From Pratylenchus scribneri (taxonomy: Eukaryota; Nematoda; Chromadorea; Rhabditida; Pratylenchidae), in contig JAQSEB010000178.1 in NCBI GenBank assembly GCA_030063045.1, forward strand, positions 62,001 to 126,000: DNA of 64,000 bases, written 5' to 3'. The translations under genes were made by a program, and so were the position numbers. Every line of letters starts with the position of its first letter. Position 1 is the stretch's first letter. Under the pieces are notes generated by a model. The model worked only from the letters and a program-made list of their open reading frames with translations, ran no database searches and was not told the origin of the DNA. Below are positions 35,377 through 47,500 of this stretch, in pieces.

Positions 35377-38300
35377 TCAATCTTCATCGTTGTTATCATA
35401 TAAATTGTAATCATTTGAATTCAGAACTTTCATCGTACGAGAGCCCCGTTTCATATTGTATAATCGATAAACAAGAACCTAAAAATTTATTGTCAGAAGA
35501 ATTGCAAATTGTGAAACTTTAATCTTTTATTATTATTTATATAAATAAATAACAATTGGTGGCTATTGGCTTTTCTCTACCATTCCCATTCTCCTTTCTT
35601 TTTATTTTAAGATCCCGATCATTTATTAGAATCAGGAAGGGCCTAGTGAATAAAATAATTGAGTTTAATAATCATAAATTTACTCGATCTCTACTGGCAT
35701 ATTCGGTGCCATTGATTTTAAAATTTTGATGGCCATCGACACGCGGAATCCGAATGGTAAATTTTTTGTTATCGTTAATGTTATTACATTCATAGATTGT
35801 TTGTATAATTTGGCAATCAACGAATGGGTCGCAGGTTCGTTCCCAAAAAAGTTCACTTTTCACTAGACAAGCAACACAATCGTCGCTTGCTTGTCGTTTT
35901 GCCTCTTCACAATCGATTGTGGCCAAACCCAAACGTACCATATAACTTCGTCGGAACGTTGCAAATTCGGCTCTTAATGTAAATCTTGCCAAAGGTTTAC
36001 AAGCCATATCAATTGACGATACCAACCGACCCATGCGTTTAATCTAAATTAGAATTTTTAAAATGAATATATTTATATTTTCAAATTTTTCAACATTACC
36101 CTTGCCCAATTATTGGCACTTTCGTTAAGATTATCACTGCGCAATGGAAATGTGTAGCCATATTTATACTGAAAATTTTTTATGATTAGCAAAACAACTT
36201 GTAATTTATTAAATAAATATTGCCAAATTCAGTATGCTCATAAAATTATTTTTCCTTTGATAAAAATTTTAAAGAATATTTCAAAGTAAATTTTAAAATA
36301 TTTGATTTTAATTTATTTATCGATATATTGATACTAAATAATAGCTTAAATAATTTCTCTTATAAAAAATAACGAAATCAAAAAATTTAATTGATTTTAT
36401 TTATTAGTTAGAAGTTTTACAAATACCTTGAATGCTTCGCATTTTGCATTATCAAATTTTCCATAATTATACAAGCCAATATCAAAGTCTTTTACATTCA
36501 ATTCAAGGTTGCCACCAACAGGTTTCATCAAATAACGGCGTTGGTTTGGCTCCAGTTGAGAGGTGGAAATATCTTCTTGTTTTTCAACACATCCGTCAAT
36601 ATGCTCAAAATCCTGTAAAAATATTAAATTTTAATTAATACTTAATATAAAAATATTATTGGGAAATATATTTAATATTTCTTAAAGTCAATAACTAATA
36701 AAGTGAGAAAACAGCAAAAAATATTGATAATAATTGCATAGTAATTTTATAGAAAATTTTTTATGAAAAATTATTTTTATTGACATATACTTATATGTAC
36801 GTATGTATTTGATGATGATAATTTTCTCTAGGATTAATAATGCCAAAATGTGATCATAATTTTACCTTTGACCAATCATATATTTGCTTGTCCATTTCGA
36901 TTTTATTATCATATTTTGTGGTTGGAGCAAAAATGAATTTACCACAAGAACAATTGTAAAGTACCATCATAATACTTTTATAATCCTGTAATTTTTCGTC
37001 TAGTCGAACATATTGAAAATATTTCACATTTGGAAGCCAATTGCCATTTTCCTTGATCCAATCAGACACTTCCGTGCTTTCATTGAAAAATAAAGTTGCA
37101 TTCTTAATCAATTCCTAAAGCAAAAATTACTTCATGTATATTTAGTTTTATATTATGGGCATAAATAATTCATAATTGCAATTCGCCGGTTCTTTCTAAC
37201 ATTTAGAAACAGGAAAAGGAAACAAAAAATTATTATTTATTCGGTCTTATCTATTGAATATTTTTAAACATAATTATATTTATATTTTTTAAATCTTTTT
37301 TTAACGTATCTTTTAAAAGTGCATCGCCATTTTAATATAAAATTTTATTATTAATTCAACATTTTTAATTTTTTTTTATTTTTCTAAATTAAATTTTAAT
37401 ACCACGATCGTCTCAATGACATGTATTTCCAAGAAGCCATTTTTCTCATTATAATCAATGAATCCAACGCGAATAGCCTTATCTGCAATAATTTTCTTCC
37501 CTTCTTCTGTTATATTATATAAGACAGCCGGTTTAACATTAATCCATTTTGGTTCATCGCATAGCTAAATTTTTAAAATAAAAATTTTAACAATTTTGTA
37601 AAAGAAAATCTTGCCATTGTGGAAATATAATTCTTTAAAAATTTGAGGGGCGAAATATAAAATTGATTTTGCTACTGTAGAATTCCATACTAAAAGCAGA
37701 GATAAATTTTTTGAGAATTAACATTTCATAAAATTTAAATTCGACGGATAAATGTTTAAATCAAATGAATTTCCCAAATAATTTGATAGAAATATCTGTT
37801 ATTAAAATTGGCTTTTCTAAAATTTTTATTCGAAATGAAAAAATGTTTGAAAATCATCTATACTAAAATCATAGATAAAAATTTAAATTTTTTTAGGAAA
37901 AACCCAAACGAATTATAGTTAATAGAATTTTCAACACTTACAATTGGATTTGGTATCGGTGATGTCGTTGAGGCAGTTGGCATCGTATCAGTTTCGGTTG
38001 ATTGCATTGTTGTTGGAATTGTAATTTGTCTTATCTTATAAGTGGTAATTTTTATTAAAAATTGCATAGGAATGAACCTTTAGCACATGGTCCGCCATAA
38101 ATGCTCCATCCGCTTGAAATTCATCATTTATTTTCCTCATCATAAAACAATGGAAATCATCTAAATCCATATTGAATGGAAAACATTGAATATTTTCTTC
38201 GAGCATATTCTCGTTAAAATTGTTTTCCTCCACTACAAAACGTACATTCAACTTCCAATCTTTATCCGATGAATTTTTTGGAAAACAAATTTGTCTGTAA

Positions 38301-38544
38301 AATAATAAAAATAAGTATATTTGACCCATTTAAGATTTCAATAATCATTTTTTGATATTTTTATTTAAAATTTTTAAAGAATTGTTAGAAATCTTAATCA
38401 TTAAAAAACATTTCTTAAATATTAATTTGTTTACCTTTTGGTATCATCATAATTGGTTTGAATTTGGGCTACAATTTGAATCAATAAAATGGAAACAATA
38501 ATATAAATTGAATGGTTTAATAATTTTATGCCGCCATCATACAT
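35377..38544 (-). CDS. Gene K: secreted protein, 514 aa, unknown family
   Basis: Nine minus-strand exons: 38435-38544, 38078-38294, 37942-38034, 37406-37564, 36866-37114, 36427-36612, 36100-36168, 35684-36043 and 35377-35478; 1545 nt, phases 2 then 0 throughout. A signal peptide (IYIIVSILLIQIVAQIQ) is followed by a cysteine-containing N-terminal segment (ICFP...IQCFP...FHCFMMR), a Thr/Ser/Pro linker (exon 3), a module LCDEPKWINVKPAVLYNI, a module ending NCSCGKFIFAP and IYDWSK, then DFEHIDGCVEKQ, YKYGYTFPLRSD, and a C-terminal part with DDCVACLV and IIQTIYEC...IRIPRVDGH. No membrane segment besides the signal. Several N-X-S/T sites. I do not recognise the family. The paralogue M at 50054 has the same exon structure. 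Confidence 0.85.
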
Positions 38545-39712
38545 TTTTATTGAATAGTTTAATTTCTGTTTTAAAAATGAAAAAATGAATAAATTGATGG
38601 TCTAAAATTTGTGGTTTTGTATGCCAAAAAAATTCGCGGTATTATCTGACTTAAATTATAAGAAATTCAACTTAAAAAAATATACTGGTTTTTGAGTGAA
38701 ATAAAAAACCTAATTTTTGATGGAAAATTCGCTTATTTTACTAATTATTCCAATTTTTAAAAATTAAAAGCTATTTTTTAGAAGTCTTTATGGTTTTCGA
38801 AAAATACATTGCATTCTCGAATTGGTTTTCTACTTGTTTGGTTATGGTCAAAAGAATGGCCCCATCTTCCCATAGCTAATCTATTAAATTGGTTTATTTT
38901 ATTTTAATTTCATTTCCTACGAATTGTACGATTTTTTCATTTAAAAATGAAATCACTTTTATGAATAATTCCCTTTTTTGAATGAATTTCCTCTCACCTA
39001 TGTCCCATCCAATCATCCATTTCAAACAAGCAAATATTATTTATCCTCCCTAATAAACAGAGCAGTCATTTTAATAAGTAAAAGTAAAATTTTTACTATT
39101 TTATTCCACTTCAATTAATATTTGAAAAATTAATAAATTCATTCACCTCAAATTTTATTTCCTTTTGTTAAAATAATTTCTTTTCACTCTGATTAAGCAT
39201 AATATTTTTTTATCTTGAAAATTCAGTAAATTGGGATTTGACAAAAGGGTTTCCATCTCCAAAACCCAAAATGACTTTCGGGTGTAAAAATCTGGAAAAA
39301 TTGGGGCAAAATTTTCAAAAATCTGGCAAATTATGAAAAAACTTCCAAAAATCTGGCAAAAATTTGGCCATTACATCAAAATCTGGAAAATTCCCGAGAA
39401 TTCTGGTATTATGACTACCCCGTATGGACACTGGATTTTTTCGGGTAACATTATTCAAAATTTGAATTGAATTTAGAAGGAAAGATCTGAGCAAAAATTT
39501 TACTTCTTGGGTAATAGTTTAGTTTGGGTCCCACATTTTTTTCCAAAAATTTTTTGATTTTATTTACTCAAAAAATGTGTATTAGAGTTTTTGATGATGA
39601 GAATCCGAATTTGATTTTCCTTAAAAATCTAGGTGCAGCCATCCACAAAACCCACGGAGAACCTTTCATGGAAACAGTAGCATCCTCGAGGCCAAAATTA
39701 TTGGGATCAAAC
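38545..39712. other. Intergenic region, no gene seen
   Basis: Upstream of gene K. 39230-39420 has repeats of a TCTGGCAAAAATTTGG-like word. The frame 39524-39715 has no splice support. Confidence 0.4.
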
Positions 39713-40162
39713 TAGGGTTGGCCCCCGGCGCCCGGGGGACGATTTTCGGGGACGGGGAATTGCGGGGAGGCAAGCTTCGGGGACGGGGATTTTCCAAACT
39801 TCGGGGACGGGGACGGGGGACGGGGGCAAAAAATCCCGGGGCCGGGGGCGGGGACCCCGAAATTTCGTTGATTTTGCAACTTTTTTTTTTTCATCTTTCA
39901 AAAAAATTTTTTATAATGAATTGTGAAATGAAAAAAGAAGATGATTTAACGTATAAATATCATTTTATATGCAAGAAAATAAAGAAAAAAAGATGATTTA
40001 GTTGAGTTTTTCAAAAAAAAATTCCTTAAAATTTCCCCCGAAATCCCCGAACTCACGGGGAGGGGAGCGGGGAATGGCTCCCAAATTTTCGGGGACGGGG
40101 ACGGGGAACGGGGGCAAAAATCCCGGGGACGGGGGCGGGGACGGGGACGGGGGCCAACCCTA
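39713..40162. mobile_element. hAT-like MITE, TAGGGTTGGC ends, GGGGAC repeats
   Basis: 450 bp; ends TAGGGTTGGCCCCCG and CGGGGGCCAACCCTA; exact 8-bp TSD GATCAAAC at 39705-39712 and 40163-40170. Both arms are GC-rich minisatellites of GGGGACGGGGA type; the middle is AT-rich. Extreme GC content for this genome. Confidence 0.92.
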
Positions 40163-40170
40163 GATCAAAC

Positions 40171-41593
40171 CCTCGTCCTCGCCCCAGGGGGCAACCCTAG
40201 TTTCCCCATCTTAATGCTTTTTTACCTATCTAAACAATTTTCCTTAGAGAGATCTAAATTTTCCAATTCTTCACTTCCTTATCCTCCCCCCCTTATTTCT
40301 TACATCCTCCCTATTACGGTAAACCTTCTTGTTTGGGTGATGTTATTCGAATTGAAAGACTATTAAATTCATTCATCTTCCTAAAAATGGTCTTTTTCCA
40401 TTGCATCATTTCATTTTCCCACGAATTGTACGATTTTTTTAATGAAATTTAATTCAAATAGATGATTAATATTTTTTCCAGAAAATTCTCTCCCCCCCCC
40501 CCCCCCTCCACCCAATAAAATGAATCCAATTATCCACGGGTCCACAGTCCACAACATCATTGGCGATGATTCGCTCGCCATCGTACTAAAGGCCCCGTTC
40601 ATTTCATTTTATTTTCGAAAAATATAAATTTCACATTTTTACTTTTTTTACTTTTTATGAGTGTTCACATAATTTTTTAATTTTTTTTATATTTAATTTG
40701 TATATTTTTCGATCTTTTTGCCTAAAGAAATTTCAACCAAAGAAATAATAATAAGATTTTTATCAATAAAAATCATGAATTTTTATCATTATTTTTTTCG
40801 CTAAATTCTAGACTTTAAATTCGGCAATTTTCCCATATATTTTGGAATAATATTAAAAAATTTTTTCGCGCTCATTGCAAATCGAATTAATATAATAAAA
40901 TTTTCTAATCAATTTTTTTTACATTTTCAGCTGATCCAATTTATTTTGTGTCGGCATAAATATTCTTCAAATTTTGCTTAATTTATAGTAAGCTTTTTAT
41001 TAAAAAATAATTTCACATTTTTCCCATTAGTTGTTTTTTTCTTCATTGTCGCTGCCTTTTTGTGGTGGGGGTCGTTTTAGTGCCGGCTTTTTCAATGCCA
41101 GCGAATTTGACGAGTAATCGATGGGTCGGAGTAAACAGAAGTATGATTTTTGAGTACTTCCAAAAAATTATTCTAACCATCCAAAAAAAATTTTATGCCA
41201 AAAAAAGAGGACACTTTTCTGTATAGGAGAGTATTTTAAAATTTTATACCACTTTATAAATATTTTTTCGGACGACAATTTCAAATGAATTTGAATCGTC
41301 GGAGTTTTTGCGACAGCCGTCGAAGCCATCCTCAGAAAAATATTTTATAAAGCGTAGTAAAATTTTAAAAATTAGCCTACCCGATGCAAAAAAGTCTTCT
41401 CTATTTTCTGGTATAAAATTTATTTTTTTTATTGCATACAAAATTTTATGAAGGCACCCAAAAATCCTACTCCTGTTTACTCTGACGAGTCGGATCCATT
41501 TGTCTAAACTTAGCTTTATGAATGATTCTCAAAATCGCTGGCATTGAACCGGCGGGAACTGAAACATCTCCTTCCCACCTTTTTGTTGGTTAG
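40171..41593. other. Intergenic region upstream of gene L
   Basis: A C tract of about 15 at 40491-40506. At 41150-41480 there is an imperfect inverted repeat around AAAATTTTATRC and GTATAAAATTT words flanking a CGTCGGAGTTTTTGCGACAG block, bounded by GAGTAAACAG and CTGTTTACTC, probably another worn TIR element. No gene seen. Confidence 0.45.
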
Positions 41594-44500
41594 ATGAAAG
41601 GCGGTGGCCGTGGGGCATTTGGAGCATCGCCGTCGATGATGGCAATGATGTTCCTTCTTTTTGTGGGTTATTTAGCCTTGTTTGATGGCCAAATGACCTT
41701 TCCTATGGCCAATGCGGTTTTTCACGGTCAGAAAATGTTTAAAAATATATAAAAAAATTAAATTATATTTTTTTTCTTTTTTTTTCGGCAAAAATAAACT
41801 TTTTGAAATTCAAGCAAAATTATAAATTATTTTTTATTATTTATTTCTAAAATCTTTTTATTTTTTAGGCAAAAATTTGCCAAAGGCTTTTTCCAACAAT
41901 TCGACCCATTCGCAGCCATTAACATGTTTGCTATTAATTTTAATTAAATTATTTAATTTTTTTATATATTCAGTCCAACAATATGTGCGGCAGAATGGTG
42001 GAGGTGAAATATTGATATTTAAAAATTTTAAAAAATTTTCGATTGTAGATAAATATTTTAAAAATTTTATTTTTGGTCTCCGGGGATGGGGGGAAGTTTT
42101 TTCGGGCAAACTTTTAAACAAAAAATCGAAACATAAAAATTTTTCTATCAAAAAATTGACTGACTAAAAATAATTTATAAAAATCCGAAAAATTTCTCTA
42201 TTCGAAAAAAACTTTCAGAGAAAATTATGAATTTCATTTACATATGATCAATTAAAAAAACATAAAGGAGAAAACATTTTACAATTTTATGTTTTTTAGT
42301 TCATTTAAAATTTTTGTTATTTACTAATAAGAAATAAGGGGATAATTTAAGGTATCGTATTTTAATTTAAATTTCATCCAATTATTTTCTATTAAATTCA
42401 CGAATTTGAAAAAAATAATAATAATTTTTAAAATTTATTAAAGTTGGAATGTCATTGGCAAGTGGAACCCGGCCAGAGGATCTGGTAATAAAATTAAAAA
42501 TAAAAAAAAAAATAATACAAAAAATTAAAGATTGTAGAGGATTATTTGGAAGAAGGTCAAAAATTTGATTTTAATATAATTTGATTTAATTTGAATATTT
42601 AGAAATGGACGATCAAATGGTGGATATTGAAAACTATGAACGACAAAAACAAGAAGTAATCACTTAAAAATCATATAAAATTAATTTTGATTATTCGAAA
42701 GTTCATGGATGCTATCAGTTCCGGAAAACAAATACCAGTGATGTGTGAAACAGAAATCCGAGATGGGGAAACCATTTTCACAAAATGCAGGGATGTTTTG
42801 TAAGTGCTATAAAAAATTAATTTAAAAATTATTATTTTGTATTGATTGATTTATTTACTGATTTAAAAATTTCAAAAATTCACCTATTGATGAGATAGAA
42901 TCAATAAATTACATTTTGTTAAATTCATTTTTAAAATCAATTTATTTTAATAATTTTTAAGCCCGATTAAACCTGGGGATACCGTGAGCGACAATAAGAC
43001 AACCCATCAAATTGGACCATTCCCAGTGCCCCGATTCCCTCTTCACAAGAAATGTTCAGCCACAAATCCACCAAATGTGCCTCCCACTAAATTGACTATT
43101 ACACCCGCTATATATACAACTTCAGAAAATAAAGATAATCCCAATTTTTGCGAATCCAATGAGTAATTAATTGAATTTTAAATTTGAATTAAAAATTTTT
43201 AAAAAATTTCAGCTTATATATTTGCTATGCCAGCGCTTTCGAAGGCAGTACAAATATGGATTTATGGGAATTATTAAAGGTTGATTAATAAAAAAATTTT
43301 GTTAAATATATTATGAAAATATTATGAAATTTATTTAAAAAATATTTTTCATTTCATTGATTATACTGAATTTTTATTTTCAGTTAGAGAATATTTGGGG
43401 AAATAATGTGGCAACAATGTGCAACAAAAATGATACTAATCGTGGGATAAAATGGCACGGATTCCGAATTGTTCGCAAATGTAGAGAGCAAAATATTTCG
43501 GAGGAAATTAATGGGAAATAAAGTTTTCAAGCGATATACATTTACTGATACAATGGAGTTGTCCTACAGAGGAAAGAAGTAGGCGGCATAATTTCTAATA
43601 AATATGTTGAATTATAAGTATATTTAATATTTTTGACAATTAAAATTTTTAAATTCGATTTCCTATGAAACGGGAAAATTTGAATAATTCATTACCAATT
43701 TAGTAATATCTTTTCCCTTTCTCTTCCGATAGGTTTTTAATTTATAAACATATAAAGTAATCTTTTTTCTATATTTTTTTCAAAGAAAACTTTATAGTAT
43801 ATGAAATCTCAAAATATGCGAATATATATGCAAATTTCAAAAAATTACAAATTTTAGAAAAAATTTAAAAAATGTACAATTTTATAGCATTTTTGAAAGA
43901 TTTATTATGTTAAAAGGGAAAATATGTAAAAATGCAAAATATTAAAAAAAACTATAATATCATAAACATTAATGTACCAAGAAACCTATTTTTTAGAGTA
44001 CAGAATAAAAATATGCATTCTCAAATAAATTCGTTCTTTTTGTCACTTTATTTCCGTTTAATTATCTATCATGTATATTTTATTAATTTTTTATATAATT
44101 TAAAATTCAATACAATATTTTTCAGAATCGAATTAAAAGATGGAGAATTTTTTCATCAATTAATTTTGACGGAAAAGGGCATCGAAGTGTTCACAAGCCG
44201 ACGAAATATTTATCGGAAGCAGGAAAATAAAACTTTTTCATATAAAGGAAGCAAAAAACCTTATGTTGAATATTCCATATATGATCCAGGAAAAGGAACA
44301 AACTTCTCAAAAAGGGCCGATCTGACGGATATTGACCTTTCATCAGCTCAACGAATCTATTTTGCATTCAATTATAATGCATCTCTGTGGTCCCTTCCAT
44401 TTGATATTGCCATCATGGATCCCAGCAAATACAATTTGCGCATTGATGATATTCCCAATGTCAAAAATCTGAAAATTTCGGCCATGAAAGTTGTTTACAA

Positions 44501-47500
44501 CACGGGAGAATCCAATATTAAACCAAAGGTAGATGAATAAACATTATTTGTTTACCCATGTTTGTCTGATATTTGGATGGAATAATGTAGTTACCATATT
44601 AATCGGAAATGAAATTTGGTGGTTGAGTGTGGTTTTGAAAATCGTACATTAATCCGGGTTTTGAAAATATGACCAATTTTTGACCTGACAAACCTTATAC
44701 CATTTTGTAGATCTCGTCAAGACGTGTCGATTGGTATATAATTTGTCAGTTTTTGACCCAAAATTTAAGAGTTTAAAACCAAAAATTGGAAATATGGTTT
44801 TATAAAAATCGATGCGTCTCGATGAGATCTACAAAATATTAATATTTTAGAGTCTAAACCGGTTTCTGATTTATTAGAGTAAATTTAAATTATAAATGGA
44901 CGATTTTCAAACGCACCAATGCGAAATTTGGGTCAATTACAAATTTAATTTTAATTTAAATTAGGTTCAGAATTAATAAATTTATTAATTATAAATATTT
45001 ATATCCCTGAATTAGATAAATCGCTTAGAAAAAGAATTCGTAATTTTGTAGAAATTGCAAAAATGTTATCACCAAAATTTGAGAATTAGTTAATTTTCAT
45101 TTTTTGCCATTTCTTTTTTTGACAATTGAAATTTATTTAATTAGATAAATAATTAATATTTTATTTTAGATTGACATTGGTTGCCATCTTGAATGGAAGA
45201 AAATGGCACCGGTTGCATTCAATTTTACATTGGTCAATGGGACAAATGTGATCGGCTATTTTGTGAAATATGGCTATTTGAAATACAATCCGACAAATTT
45301 TACAAAAAATGATTGGGTTAGATTTTTATCTTTCTTTACAAAAATTGTCATGAGTTTTAATAAATGAAAATAATTTTATGGGTATTATTTAAAATTCTTT
45401 AATTTTTTACTTATATATTTAAGCAACCCTTGATTCTCTTTAATAAATAGGCTTATACATAAATAGAACGATTATTTTTATATTCTCCATTTAAAAAAGC
45501 ATTTTTTTTAATAAAAATTATAAATATATCATAAATTCGCTTTCATTTTTATTAAAATTGCTCTTTGTAATGACTTATTTGAATAAATTAAATCATGGGA
45601 AATATAAAATAATTGTTAAATATTTATTTTTATGAAATTTTCAGTCAAATATTCATGACGAATTTTCGAAATTCGAATCGGTTTATGATTTTTTAAACAA
45701 CAAAACAGAAGAAATTGGCAACAAAATGAATGCCAACACTGGTGAAATTGATTATGCCGCAATAACAAAGGAAGAATATGAACATGGGGTAATGACAGCC
45801 AAATTGACTTGCCTTGATAATGTGCGTGTTTTTCAACGACTCACCATCTCAGATTCAATGGAATTTTCCTATAGTAAAAGGAGGTAAGATATAATATAAA
45901 AGATATTTTATTTAAAAATGATTAACGAATGAAAACAAATTAGAATAAATAATTCTACTAAAATAAATCTATCAATTTATTGTGATTAATTTGTAAAACA
46001 TATGGAATTGCAAATTATTTTTAATCTTTATTAATTTTGTCATGAATTATCTTTAAATAGAAATTTAGAAAAATTAATCATTGTAATTTGCAATAAAATT
46101 TTCAACAAATTCAGGATCAATTTAAAAGAGGGCGAATTTTTTCACCAATTGATTCTGACTCCAAAAGGCATAGAAGTGTTCACAAGTCGTCGAAATATTT
46201 ATAAACGGGAGAATGCTAATGATTATTATGATCCGGAAAAAGAAATTAACATCAGAAAGAGGTCTGATCTGATGAATGTGGATCTTTCATCAACGCAACG
46301 AATCTATTATGAATTTAATTATAATGCATCTTTATGGACAATTCCCTATGATATTGCCATTATTAACCCCAGTAAATACAATGTTTCAATTGATGGCATT
46401 CCTGATGGTAAAAACCTGAAAATTTTGGCAATGAAAGTTATCTCGAGTGAAGGATGTTTCATTAATCAAAATGTAAATTTTAGAATTATTTTAATAAATT
46501 ACATAAAAATACTCACAATCCGTTGGTAAAATTATTTTTAAGGCAATAAAAAAATTTTTTAATCCATTTGGTATTTTTTTTTAAATATACCTAAAAATTT
46601 TTTATACGGAATCCATTTCTTTGCAATACACAAATTCTTTCAACAAATCTTATCAAATCATATAGAAATTTATATATAAGGAGAGGAGCCTATGGTTTAG
46701 ATAGCAATGATTTTATATTATACTTCTACTCATTTACCAATTGAATTACTTTGGGCAATTGAATGTAAAATAATTTGATGGCTTAAAATATAAAATGGAC
46801 TAATAAAAATTAAAAATTAAATATGTGACATTTACCGTTGAGCAAATCAAGAGTTAAATATTCAGAATATAATATAGAATAAATTTTTCGAAACAATAAA
46901 ACGAATAACATAAAAAATCTGCTGAAAATCAAATGGCTAATTATTTTTAATCGTATTGCTTATTTCCACCGTAGATTGACATTGACTGCATTCTTGAATG
47001 GAAGAAAGTGGCACCGGTTACATTCAATTATACGTTGGTTAATGGGATAAATGTGATGGCATATTATATGAAATATGGCTATTTGAAATACAATCCGACA
47101 ATTTTCAAAAAAGATAAATGGGTTTGTTATTCATTTTTTTTATTAGATAGCGTAAATTTCTAAAAATAAAAATTAATATTATTTTTAAATATTTCTAATC
47201 ATTAATCAATTTCTTTTTATTTTTAGGTCAATGTCCGTGATGAAATTTATAAATTCAAAGATTTTTATAACTATCTAAAGAAAGAGGAATTTGATGACAG
47301 CAAAATTGACGATCCAAAAATTGGTGAAATAAAATCTGCCCAAATTACAAAAGAAGAATATGATAATGGGTTGATGACAATCAAAATGACATGTCTTTAT
47401 GGAGAAATTGCATATGGATGGCTCAAATACAATCCAAATATGGCGACTGACACAATTGAATCTGCCTTCAATTGGAGCAAGGTATCATACTCATTTTATG

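Noticed and set aside
39707..39996. GC-rich frames with PRPRPR or GRGRGT repeats
   Set aside because: Products of the GGGGAC minisatellite in the hAT-like element; no splice or start context.
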